A DNA stretch of 64,000 nucleotides, taken from contig JAQFVV010000030.1 of assembly GCA_028023455.1 (NCBI GenBank), positions 2,870,501 through 2,934,500 on the forward strand, in the 5' to 3' direction. The first letter of the stretch is position 1, and the number at the start of each line of letters is the position of its first letter. Made by a program: the position numbers and the translations under genes. Under the pieces are notes generated by a model that searched no databases, was not told the DNA's origin, and saw only the letters and a list, made by a program, of their open reading frames with translations. Below, in pieces: positions 22,231 through 33,229 of the stretch. Source of the stretch: Epiperipatus broadwayi (Eukaryota > Onychophora > Udeonychophora > Euonychophora > Peripatidae).

Positions 22231-22329
22231 TAATTTCAAATAATAAAATATAAAAAAAATTATCAAATAAATTAAAGCTTGGGAGTTTGTAAAAATTTTG
22301 CATACTACAAGTTAAAGTGATGTTGTGAT

Positions 22330-22388
22330 CCATGATCCATGATTTTTGGACTCTAAGTCTGATGCTCTACCAATGTATTATGCACAGA
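22330..22388 (-). mobile_element. tRNA-like fragment
   Basis: On minus: TTGGTAGAGCATCAGACTT is a good tRNA D-arm to anticodon-arm match with an A-box. The 3' half (AGAGTCC, then ATCATGGATC) is scrambled. It is most likely a tRNA pseudogene or SINE head. Confidence 0.45.
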
Positions 22389-22625
22389 CAGTTGTAATCA
22401 TATAAATATAAAGCAAAACAGAAATATTAGGGCCTGAAGTAATTTAAAAGTACAGCATTCAAAGATTTGAAATATTTCTTATCCTGAAATATATTGCTAC
22501 AGATCATAGAATTATTTTCTAAATAAGATGCACCATGCATTTAGAGCGTCTTAGTAATGTTTTTTTTAAATAAGAAAAGATTTTAATAGAAAATTTGTTA
22601 ATTATAATTTTCCTTCTTTTCTTTA

Positions 22626-23415
22626 GATATGTAATTCTATTAATAAAGTTAATACATTAATACAATAAAAGATTACATTCTGTTTGACAATTAAATAAAT
22701 AAATTTGCTGAGCATTGCTTTCAACTTGGTTGGGAGGGGGTGTTATCATCATAGCATTTCAGCTTATCAGTCTAACTGGAGTTAAATTGAAAAAACATGA
22801 TCTTGATATTAGCTGGTTAATATGCAAATACGTAATTTACTGGTTGATATGCAAATATGTAATTTACATATTCCACTTCTGGGACTAGGTTACGCGGAAA
22901 TCTTTTTTGTTTATCTTATAGGTATTATTAATGATAACAAGCCCTGCTTTAAATTTTCTTTTCATTGTGCAACATCAATATGTATATTCTTGCATAAAAA
23001 AACATCTCAATGTAAAGTTAATGTTTCTTGGCCACCAATTATTACAACATGATTTTGATCCATGGAACATCAAAATATTTGAGTTGAGCACAAAAAAAAA
23101 GAAAAGAAAATTTAAAAAAGTCTGGTTTATCATTAATAACACTCACGTGATGAACAAAAGAGACTCTGCATAGCGTTCTTCCGAAATGGAATATGTAAAT
23201 TACATATTTGCATATCAACAAATAAAAATTACATCTTTACATTTTAACCAGCAAATATCAAGATCATGTTTCTTTCAATATTAACACCAATTAGACTGAC
23301 AGGCTGAAGTGCTATGATTATGAACCCCCCTTACCAAGTCAAAAGCAATGCTCAGCGCAGAATGTAATCTTTCTTGCATTAGTGTATTAACATTATTCAT
23401 AGAATTAATAGGTAA
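22626..23415. mobile_element. ~790-bp element with ~260-bp terminal inverted repeats
   Basis: Left arm 22626-22890 and right arm 23170-23415 are inverted copies: TTAATACATTAATACAA and AGATTACATTCTG on the left match their complements near 23355-23400. Each arm includes a double ATATGCAAATA/GTAATTTAC motif. The centre (22900-23165) has open frames of 76 and 80 codons overlapping in different phases, with no recognisable domain. No transposase is visible. Target duplications are not clear. A non-autonomous foldback DNA transposon is the simplest reading. Confidence 0.7.
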
Positions 23416-23424
23416 TTGTTAAAC

Positions 23425-23861
23425 TATATTCAAATTCTAATATCAACAATTGTGAATAAGTAGTTGGTTATGGAAATGGGTAATATAAGTTGAAAGGCTT
23501 CATGGTAACCATGACTAATATTTGATTAGAGGGTTAATATAAGTTGAGTTTTTAATCAAAATTAAGTGCCACATTAATGGTGAAAGAATTTTTAATATCC
23601 AAAAAAAGCTCTCAAGATATGTTTTGTTACCAACTATTCATATATGTATATAACTGCTTTTTTCTTGAATAGCAGAGAAAATTGGAGTTAAAATATATAT
23701 TTGGATTTTGTAAAATAGGCTTGGTAAAAGTATTAATTCGTATTTTGAAATTGAAAAATGTAAGATGAAATAAACTAAAAATTCCTTTCTCTTTGGAAGT
23801 CATCAAAATATTAAAAGTCATTCATACATATGCATATGCATTACAAGTGGTACCACTTCTC
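23425..23861. other. A+T-rich sequence, no gene seen
   Basis: Two copies of a GGTAATATAAGTTGAAAGG-like block (about 23480 and 23530). Nothing else was found. It ends with TATATTA at 23862, a possible target duplication of the next LINE. Confidence 0.4.
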
Positions 23862-24488
23862 TATATTAATCATCGACTATCATCAACCATTATCATTTTA
23901 CTGCAGGATGATCTCTCCAAATTCAATCTTCCTTCTCCAATCTCTAGCTTCTCTTTTCCCCATCACTCCTGCACACTTTCTTATTTCATCCCCCCATCTC
24001 ACATGTGGTATCTTTCAGGATCTTTACAATCTCTTGTAACCCAGTTTAAGATTTTTAATTTTCTATATTTATCATCTCTTCTAACAATATGTCTAGTCCA
24101 ACTCCACTTCAGTTTTTTAATTCTTTGTCAGTAACACCTGTTTGTTCTTTTACCCATGTATTGCATTTTTGATCTCTTCTTGTTACTTCCAACATGCATC
24201 TTGCCATGTATTGCCCTTCTATTAAATGCTAAGTCTAAGATTTATAAGTAAGAATTGGTAAACAAATTCATTAAAAACCTTTGTTTTCAAACTTGTAGGC
24301 ATATTTCCTTTTAATATTAAATTATTTGTACCAAAAGCACTCCAAATAAGTTTAATTCTATGATTAATTTCAATCATTATGTTTCCATATATATTAATAA
24401 TCTGACTGAGATTATTTGTAATTGTTAACTTCTTCTAATTCATTATAATCAATCTTTATTTTCATCTTTTAAGAAAATCCATTCAACA

Positions 24489-24833
24489 TTACTTTAGTCC
24501 TTTAAGGTTTACCTTTATTCCTACTTTTTTACTTTCATCTAATAACTCCTGCAACATTTCCTGAAGCTCTAAAGCATTATTTGCAAAAACAACTATATCA
24601 TCTGAAAAATCTAAATGACTTAAATAATCTCCATTTACTTTCACTCCTTTAGCTTCCCATTTTAATCCACAAAATACTTCTTGCAGCACTGCTGTAAAAA
24701 GTTTTGGAGATTTGGAGTCACCCTGTCTTATACCCTTCTCAATGTTAACCTTCCAAGTAACATTATGTAATCTATTTGTGGCTGTTCCATTTTTATAAAT
24801 ATTTTTCAGAATATGAGAATATCCCGAGTCCAT
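24489..24833 (-). pseudogene. RTE reverse transcriptase motifs B and C, open fragment
   Basis: A 114-residue open piece of the minus LINE. It holds motif B, GIRQGDSKSPKLF, and motif C, LDFSDDIVVF. The usual FADD is FSDD here; the two catalytic aspartates are kept. The piece ends in VNLKGLK, where the other copy continues into VNVKKTK. Upstream pieces at 24991-25224 and 25877-26317 carry other RT and endonuclease parts in different frames. Confidence 0.85.
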
Positions 24834-25859
24834 ACCTTTGAAGATCCAGTGTTTTAATCACTGAAGAAATGTTTATAGAATCAAATGCCTTTTCATAGTC
24901 TAGAAATCCTAAGCATAATGGCAACATATCTGCTGGTCTTTCTATAACTTCTCTTAATATTTGGATATGATCTACTGTACTAAAACCATTTTAAGTTCTA
25001 GCTTGTTCTTTTGGTTGGTTAAATTCTAAAGTTCTCTGTAGATGAATTGTAATTATTTTGGTAAAAATTTTGTAAATTTCTAATATCTTCTTTATCACCT
25101 TTTTAAATATTAATATTAATACTATATTCTTCCAATCATCTGGTACATCTTTATCATTTAGAAATTTGGTAAATAACTTTGTCAAAAAAATTATATTTTT
25201 TCCCTCCTTTTTTAAACATATCAATTATAATTACATTATTACCTGGAGCTTTTCCTTTCTTTATAAATTTAATTCTATGTCTCACTTCTTCATTTAAAAT
25301 CCTTGACAATTCACAAGATATAATAGAGGTAAGAGGTACTTGCTGTTTATTATTATATAATTCTTGATAGAATTCTTCTACTCGTTTTATGATATCATCT
25401 CTCTTTTTAATTATAGTTCCATCTTTTTTCTTATTGCAGATACAAGTTTCTTATCAATACTAAAATGTTGTTTTACACTCTTGAGACTTTTATTCTCTTC
25501 TAGAACTTTCTTTGATATCATTATCAATTCTTTTTCTCACTATTTTACAAAATTTGAGATATTCAATCCTTCTTAATGCTACATTTTTTAGATATTTTCA
25601 TATTCCTTCTTTTCTTCATAAATTCTTTAGTCCCAGTAGAAATTTTATTTGTCAATTGTGGTTTTTTCCTACCAGCTATCTTTGTTGCAGTTTTTAAAAG
25701 TGTATCAGTTATTTTCCTATTAATTTCATTCAAATCTCAGTCATGTTCAAAATCTGATATTTGCAAATGTTTTGCAAGTTTTAACAAAGATTAGGAATAT
25801 CAATTGTGAATATTGTTTTTCTTAAAAAATTTTGTCTCTCTAGTTTTGCTTTAACAATT

Positions 25860-26500
25860 ATCTTACATCTTACTAATCAGTTATCAGTTACTGTATTTAA
25901 TTTAATAATGACATTACAATCTTGAAATATATATTTTTTATTTGTTAGAATATAATCCAATTCTGCTACACCTTTAATTGGATGCTTCCATGTCCATTTC
26001 CTTTCAACATCTTTTTCAAAAAAAGAATTTATAATATAAAGTTTTTCTTTTTCTGCAAACTCCACAAGTCTATGTTCTCTCTTATGTATATTACCATAAC
26101 CAAAAATTACCTACAGCACTTTCATCATTCATTTGTTTACAAATTCTAGCATTAAAGTTTCACATAAAGCCTTGTGTACATCCATATAGATATATTCTAC
26201 TACTTCATCACTATGAGATCTTGTTGCAGCAAAAATCTGAAATATCTGCATTTGGTATCTGCTATTAAATTGAATAATCAATCTTGCTACTCTGTCCAAT
26301 ATATCCTCAATCTCCACAATGACGTTTTTACACTTTGCATTTATAATGAATCTATTCCACTCACATTTCCAATATTTAGCCTTAAATAGTAGAGTACATG
26401 TCCACTTTCTAAATCAATTGTTTCTTCACTTTTTTTTCTAATTTCACAAAGTCCAATAATATCCCATCTAATATGAAACAGTTCTTCTTTTCATCCTTCT
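25860..26500 (-). pseudogene. RTE endonuclease domain of the minus copy, broken
   Basis: Translated minus-strand pieces include MEFAEKEKLYIINSFFEKD, KWTWKHPIKGVAELDYI, SHSDEVVEYIYMDVHKA and an upstream VARLIIQFN. Together they match the central and distal endonuclease blocks of the 15-kb copy. The blocks lie in several frames separated by stops. Confidence 0.82.
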
Positions 26501-27019
26501 AATCTTCCTTCACTTGAGAGTGATCTGCAGTTGTAATACCTAAATAAAAAGTCATCATCAAATGCCAGCCTGGGTCCACAATCAGGGGATCTTTAGCACC
26601 TTCTATCTTTGCCCATTAATCTTAGCTGGTGATTTTACAGCCTCCTGGGAATAAAAGCCTCAGTTTATTTTTATCTGTCATGACTCTAAATATCTATTAG
26701 AAATTTTTTTTTTACTTCACACACACATTTATTCTGCTTTATCAGGCAATTGAGAAGATAGACCATCATGTTTCCTGATTTTAAACTCAGAGGTAAAAAG
26801 CCAATAAACTCACCACACTGGCTAATATGTGTTGGTGAGCAACCCATCCATGTTCATATAATATATGAATAACCACATAGTAATAACAACTGCAATGACA
26901 AAAATGTATGGAGTGGACATTACGCATTTGATCTGCCCTTCCTTTAAGCCATTCAAGAGGAATCAAAGGATCTCCTTTCAGGTAACAGAAAAGCTCATTT
27001 CTGCACCTTTTTTATATTA

Positions 27020-28970
27020 CTAAAATTTAAATAATTATTTTAAATAGATGAGTTTGGATAAATCATCAGCTCATACCAGTTCTGTAAGAAAGCTACAGCA
27101 TTAACAATTCTTTTCATAACTATAACAGGAAAATATAATTCATATTTAAAGAATAAACCTAAATAATAACAATGTATATTATGTTTCAATAAATAATACA
27201 ATATTAAACACATTCTTATGAAATATAGATAATTTTAAGACACATCAATATTTTTAATAATAAATAAATAGAAGTATCTAAAAGCATTGAGATATTTATG
27301 ACACAGCAATGAATAATGAATCAATTTCCATATGTATCAAAATTTTTATGCAGATGTATAACAAACATTAACATTTATAAGTAGAAAATTTAAATTGATG
27401 AAGATGTTTGTGCACCTCACTCAAATCAGGTTGCAATCCAATTTACAAAGGCAGAGGTAATTGCTACTCATTTTAATAAGCATGTAAACAAACTTTCCTA
27501 TATATAATGTCAATTAAACAGCAGTAAATAATATGCAATGTAATTGGAGAGAAGCTCATAATTTAAAATTCTAATTGCAAATGCAAACATTGAAAATTCA
27601 TTCTTAAAACAGAAATTAGCCATGCATGATACATATTTCAAATGAACAATTTTCTCATCTACATTTTGATTCATCATTTTTTAAATTTATGTATGTAAAA
27701 AAGGTAGATTGAATTTTTTAAACTCCCTTTATCTTCATGTGCTGCTAAATGTGACAGAAATGTTATAATATCATTTTGAAACAAAATAAATTTTAACGTA
27801 ATAAATCATAAACATAGTGTGGGACAAAATTCTACTCAGATCAAGCTATTTTTATTTTATCTTTTCATTATGTATTTGTTTTCTTTCCTAGTATTGAGAA
27901 CATTGACAAGAAAATTGATTTGAAAAATAAAGTGAATTTTGAAGCAATATTTGAAGTCACAAAATACTGAAATAGTATGTAGAGCATGTCAAAAAACCAT
28001 TTGATATCTCTTTATCAATATATTTTAACAATTTGTTGTATCAGAGATAACTATGATGCACTGAATTCATTAGTGAATGCATTGAAATCAGAACATTAAT
28101 GAATGTCTATAATCGACAAGAGTGCAGTGAAAGATAATCTGTAATTCATGAATACTTCAAAAAGTCCATGTTAATGTGTACCTCTATAAATGCCACTGTT
28201 ACACTTAATGTTTAAATTGAAATTAAAGCCTACCATACAAGATTTTTATAAAACCCTTTAAAAAATGATTCAGACTGCCAGTTGCAATTACATGAGTTAA
28301 AACATAACAAAAATTAACTGATCAAATGAAGCCTGTTTCAAGTTGTTAATCCATGTGAACACCCATAATTGTGTATCCTTGACAAAAAAAGTCCAGTAGC
28401 TCATCACTGAACATGCCCAGTCAGGCATCATTATAGGGGTGGATTGTTCAGTGCTGATGTTATATGACAGTTTTGTAAATGTTGCGTAATAATGATGAGT
28501 TACCAGGGCTAACTTTTTGAATGCTCTTTGACCCACTCTAATTTTATTTTTATGATATATACTGTTAACTTGGCATCAAGTTCCCATAGCATTAAATTCA
28601 ATGTTGTAGCGCATCATCACATTTCCTTCATTAAACTTGCCACCAATGAATTACTTTTTAGAGGGCATAATAATGAGAAAAGTTTTTGAAAAGAAATCTT
28701 GAACAGTGGGTAAATTAATGGACTTCATATTTATTGACTTTATTGCTAACCAAAAATTGAATATAATGTTATAACATAACATTATAAATAGATTTCAGGA
28801 ATAGGTGCAATATTGATAGAGAAGATGATAGCATTTAAGAAACTAAATATGACCTGAACAATACTGGCTCATGCTGTATACAATAAAAAATATGACTGTG
28901 CATCCTCATTAATATGGCATGTGAAACTAAAACTAATGTTACTTAATATTATGTATTATATATATAGCAA
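27020..28970. other. A+T-rich sequence, no recognised gene
   Basis: The 79-codon minus frame at 28297-28536 is slightly less A+T-rich and has a plausible residue mix (HHYYATF, MMPDWACS), but I cannot match it to a family and its flanks show no continuation. Nothing else could be supported. Confidence 0.4.
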
Positions 28971-28974
28971 CAAA

Positions 28975-29410
28975 CTCTCCATAGAATAGTGCACCCTAGT
29001 GCAAGCCATAATAATCAATGGATGCAAGAAGTTTTGTACATAAAATCTCTATCTAGTGTCTATTCATCCACTATCTCCAGACTAGTTTTTAGTTTGTCAG
29101 TGTGGAGCCTTGGATCTGAGAGAACTGCACCTAGATCTTAGGATCTACTACAACTCTCTAGCAGCGACCTTATATCTTTTTAGTTAACTAAGGTTTTCAA
29201 TCTGTTCTCATTCACATGTATAGTCATACAGGTCTGAACCCAGCTCAGTATCTATACATTTTGGTATCTTTGGTTCTTTAATAACCAAATTCACCATCAT
29301 GCCATGGGCAGGATTGGCATTAAATCGCTAAACATCACATGGACCACTATTTCCTATTCTTATACAAGCTGTTAAAAGAGAAAACACTCCATACAGTAGT
29401 GTGAAGAATT
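28975..29410 (-). mobile_element. Family B repeat, decayed hammerhead inside
   Basis: On minus it has the family order: a GGTCTGAAC region, AACTACAAAAC-type linker, the hammerhead region (29075-29106), ATCCATTGATTA, GCACTATTCTATGGAGAG. Here CTGATGA and stem II have partly been deleted, though CTAGTCTGGAG remains. Inverted partial pieces continue to 29410 (ACACTCCATACAGTAGTG). Confidence 0.7.
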
Positions 29411-30530
29411 AGTTTCTGCTTTAGCAGCTTGGGAAATCATAAGAAATGGTGGTTATATGATATTATATACATATACTTGTACATATAATGCTATACATTA
29501 GATTCAATGTAATATTATTTAGAAAAGAAATAATGGATGCTCCTATTTTACTTAGATGAATTTGATAATACGTTGATGTATTATTTAGTGTCTGCTTCAA
29601 AATAAGAAGGTACTTCTCTGCTTTTGACACAGCAATTTTATCAATAATATCTTCATAATCCAATTGTTGGATGAAGTATTTACAAAAAATATTATTAATA
29701 GACTGATTAAATGGCTTACATTAAGGCAATTTTCTAAATACTATTTAATCCACTTAAAAATAAAGAAAATGTCATTTTTCATTTGCATCGCAAATATATA
29801 AAATAAAATAAAAATATTTTAAAAATTGTCTTTATCTTTATAAAAATAGACTGCAAGGTCATTAATTAATTCTTTGTGCAAATTCATTCTCTGAGGGCTT
29901 TCGTTGGCTTCTTCATTTTTGAATAAATAATTGTAAGCTTCATTTATATAGCCTGGTTATGTTATAATATGAGCTGAGTTTATATTTTTTAGAATTCATC
30001 AATTAATGATCAGCTCTGATATTATTAAATTTGAAATAAAATTTTAGTTGATTTTGGTCTCTAGCCAAAGAGTATCCTTCCTGCATTTGTCCAATAATAT
30101 GCTATTAGGTTTTATTACCTTTTTAAAAAAGAAAAATTGGACAATTGAAATAGAAATGTTTCTCACCCATAAACTATTATTACTACTAAACTAACTGCTT
30201 CAAATAATTCTGAATTTAAAACTATATCAAAACAATTTATTAGGAAACTCTTAATAATAACAAAAAAAATATACACATGGGTATAAGATAAAAAAGGTTT
30301 AATAATCCACAGAAGAGCAAAAGTCTATTTAGCATAGCTTTAAAGAAGAGCTGTAAAATAGTATTCTTCATTGGTACACTTAAATTACCATTTGGTTTAC
30401 TTTTCTGATAACAATAATTTATTCATTTACTTACCAAAGTGGATTAAGCAAATTTGACACTTGGAAATCAAAATGTAACAATTTACTATTGATAAATCTG
30501 AATACATGAAAAGGTGATATGTCAGAGATG
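29411..30530. other. A+T-rich sequence, no gene seen
   Basis: A 66-codon minus frame (29463-29663) shows no motif. No repeat was assigned. Confidence 0.4.
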
Positions 30531-30537
30531 ATCTGGG

Positions 30538-30577
30538 TCAAATGATGAGTGCTTGTTTAACACAAAATGCATCTTGA
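30538..30577 (+). ncRNA. Decayed hammerhead, family A subtype 2
   Basis: TCAA, ATGATGA (first core C changed to A), a stem II with mismatches, AAAA in place of GAAA, TGCATC, then TTGA. The core is dead, but stem I is TCAA/TTGA where other copies have CCAA/TTGG, so both strands changed together. Confidence 0.55.
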
Positions 30578-30834
30578 GACTATTTGTCCTTTAAGCTGTC
30601 TTAACGTATATGTTTCAAGAATCGTACATTTATATTTGCCAATAATTTGATAGATATCTGGATTGACATTGTAATTTATTTAAATGTCCTTTACAGTATT
30701 AATTTTATTGGCATCTCAATGCAGTTACAGTAACTACTATTGCATTGCACTAGATAATTTTAGAATCTGATAATATCTGAGATTATGTCAGTATTATAAA
30801 GCTTTAATCAGTGTAAAAACACTTCAAAACACTA

Positions 30835-31200
30835 AACATCACATGATCACTATGTATGGTACTGAACTGAATTCAGACCTATATGACTATATAAGCTAAT
30901 GAGTTTGGATTGAAAATATTATTACATTTTCAGTTTTATTCTCATTGTTTTGTAGTTAAGTAGAGATAAAAGGTGGTTGCTGGAGGGTTGCATTAGACCC
31001 TAAGACCTAGGTGCAGTGCTCTCATATCCAAGGCTCCTCACTGATGAAAGCCACAAGCTAGAAATTAGTCTGGGAATATTGGATGAGTAGGTACTAGATA
31101 GGGATTTGATGCACAAGCCTTCTGGCATCCATTGATTACTTTGGCTTGCACTGAGTGGCACTACTGTATGGAGAGTTTTGCCTGTAAAAATACTTATTGA
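30835..31200 (+). mobile_element. Family B repeat
   Basis: Runs from a CTAAACATCACATGATCAC start through ACTGAATTCAGACCTATA, GTTTTGTAGTTAAGTAGAG, the hammerhead, ATCCATTGATTACTT to GGAGAGTTTTGCCTG. Collinear with 32240-32640. An 82-codon minus frame across it is a by-product. Confidence 0.8.
31036..31075 (+). ncRNA. Hammerhead ribozyme candidate, family B
   Basis: Stem I CCTCA, CTGATGA (31041-31047), stem II AAGC-CACA-AGCT region, GAAA (31061-31064), TTAGTC, then TGGGA. The core boxes and GUC site are present. The C-to-T change in stem III (family consensus ACTAGTC) weakens that already short helix. Confidence 0.6.
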
Positions 31201-32108
31201 ATTAAATGATTTTATAATCTGAAAATCCAATATTAAATAATAACTCATTAGTTTCTATTACTTTTTTAATACATATACATGTGGTCTTCTATGTTATAAC
31301 AATTTTTTAATTCAGCTTATATTATTTGAAATCAAAGCATCTGTCAATAATTTGTAATAATTTCAATAAATACCTTATAGCTAAATGACAGGATGCTAAG
31401 AAATTTGTAATTCTTAATATCTTTATTTCCATCTTTATTAATCATGAGGGCATTCTTTCTAGCATTTGATATATTCTAATACTTTACATATTTTAAGTTT
31501 AACTTTGCCAATTTTTTATTTCTTCAACTGCTTGCTTCATTTAAAATATTTATTATAGTGTCATTTCCCTAGAACTTTTTTATTTTAGATAAATTCAATT
31601 CCATTTCCCTCTCCTTTCTTTTACTTAAAATATTAAAATTTTAAACTGATATATTTGTTATTATTACATGTGTTATAGTTATGGTGATCATGTCATGTTT
31701 ATTTACTAAGAAGTTATTTGTTTTTGCATATTTCATGATATCTTCCATGTTTTTGCATATTTCATGATATCTTCCACGTTTTTGTTTTTATTTTTATTTC
31801 TATTTTTTTTTTTTACTGTTAAAATAACTAACTTTCTAATAATAAAATGTTTATAAGATTTTTATTATTTTCCATGATCAAAGCTGACAACAAAATCTGT
31901 TCTCATTGAAATGCCAATTTTCTCCAATATCTGTAGCAGTATAGCAATAGAATATATATTATTTAAACATTGAAAATATTTAAGAAGACATTCTGTGTAA
32001 TTTTTATTTGAGTTCATCCATGATATAATTAGTGACCCACTAATTAAAAGTTAGAGCAGAAACCTAATATATATCATCCAGTAGCAATATTTTATTTATC
32101 TGATATAT
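31201..32108. other. A+T-rich sequence with a 33-bp tandem duplication
   Basis: TTTTTGCATATTTCATGATA with its continuation is repeated twice head to tail at about 31724-31790. Nothing coding was found. Confidence 0.5.
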
Positions 32109-32109
32109 G

Positions 32110-32645
32110 TTTAAGTTAAACCACTAAACATCACCTGATCACCATTTCTTATACTTGCTCATAACTGTTATTAAATCAAGCAAAACTTTCCATACAGTTA
32201 TGAGTAAGCATAAGAAATTGTGATCATGTGATGTTTAGTGGTTTAATACCAATCCTGCCTAATAGGATATTGCTGGCTATGGTTATTAAAGAACCAAAGA
32301 CACCAAAGTGCATGGGCATTGAACTGAGTTCAGACCTATATGACTACATAAGCTAATGAGCTTGGATTGAAAATATTATTGTGTTTTCAATTTTATTCTC
32401 ATAGTTTTGTAGTTAAGTAGAGATAAAAGGTGACTTCTGGAGGGCTGCATTAGATTCTAAGATCTAGGTGCAGTGCTCTCAGTTCCAAGGCTCTTCACTG
32501 ATGAAGGCCACAAGCCAGAAACTAGTCTGGGGATATTGGATGAGTAGGCAGTAGATAGGAATTTTATGCACATGCCTTCTGGCATCCACTGATTACTCTG
32601 GCTTGCACTGAGTGGCACTACTATATGGAGAGTTTTGCCTGTTTT
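32110..32645 (+). mobile_element. Family B repeat with foldback head
   Basis: It opens with an inverted pair (about 32116-32166 and 32193-32245; AAACCACTAAACATCAC and its complement) around a GCAAAACTTTCCATA centre. The family B body follows, with the best hammerhead, and it ends GGAGAGTTTTGCCTGTTTTAA. The foldback head looks like a second, truncated, reversed copy of the family. Confidence 0.8.
32493..32532 (+). ncRNA. Hammerhead ribozyme candidate, family B (best copy)
   Basis: Stem I CUUCA pairs with UGGGG (two G-U pairs). CUGAUGA is at 32498-32504, stem II GGC-CACAA-GCC is flanked by an A on each side, and GAAA is at 32518-32521. Stem III comes from the self-complementary ACUAGU, then C17 of a GUC site, cleavage expected after 32527. 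All classical core bases are present. The zero-loop stem III suggests action as a dimer, as reported for minimal type I hammerheads. Confidence 0.7.
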
Positions 32646-33004
32646 AATATCTTTAACTTGCTGATTCAGTTTTCAACTGAATGTGCACTTAATTATATTA
32701 TAATAGAACTGACACTAAACAGTATATATGAAATATTTCATTAAATACTTTCTATGTTTACATCTGTATATCCATAAAAAAAATTACTGAATTAATGTAC
32801 ATATATATGCAAACAAATATTTTTTTCAAATTTAAAAAATTATACTTTGATTCCAGAGACAAGTACCTATTTTGAGTTTCAGTATACTTATTTAAAGTTA
32901 TATTTGGACAAGAGATTAATTATATGTTACATTGTTTATAGCTTAATGTATTTCAAATACAAAGGTCATAATTGAAAATCACAACAAAAAAATCTTACTT
33001 TCAA

Positions 33005-33225
33005 ATATAAACCACTAAACATCACATGATCACCATCTCTTATACTAACACATAATTCCAGGTTTCTCACTGACAAAGGCCACAAGCCAGAAACTAGTCT
33101 GGGGATATTGGATGAGTAGACACTAGATAGGGATTTTATGTACAAGTCTTCTGGTATCCATTGATTACTCTGGTAGGCACAGGGTGGCACTACTGTATGG
33201 AAAGTTTTGCCTTGTTTAACTTTCA
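33005..33225 (+). mobile_element. Family B repeat, internally deleted
   Basis: The AAACCACTAAACATCAC head is joined almost directly to the hammerhead region, then the usual 3' part to GGAAAGTTTTGCC. An 86-codon minus frame is incidental. Confidence 0.75.
33065..33104 (+). ncRNA. Hammerhead motif, family B, core mutated
   Basis: TCTCA, CTGACAA in place of CTGATGA, GGC-CACAA-GCC, GAAA, CTAGTC, TGGGG. The G-to-A change in the first box should inactivate it; all helices are intact. The copy at 50973-51012 has the same CTGACAA, so the two may share a subfamily ancestor. Confidence 0.6.
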
Positions 33226-33229
33226 AATA

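Larger units (their letters stand above)
23869..27012 (-). mobile_element. Near-full-length RTE-clade LINE on minus
   Basis: Same family as 15301-18554, reversed. It starts at the right with the shared GGTGCAGAAATGAG / CTGAAAGGAGA 5' region and ends at the left with ATCATCGACTATCATCAACC, the complement of the GAT tail. A 7-bp TATATTA at 23862-23868 and 27013-27019 is a candidate target duplication, too short to be sure in this base composition. Multiple frameshifts and stops make it inactive. Confidence 0.9.

Noticed and set aside
28297-28536. Conserved gene on minus (79 codons)
   Set aside because: Residue mix is plausible, but there is no family match from memory and no flanking exon or frame continuation.
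31000-33226. Two similar minus frames (31000-31248 and 32966-33226)
   Set aside because: Both are antisense readings of family B repeats across the hammerhead region.
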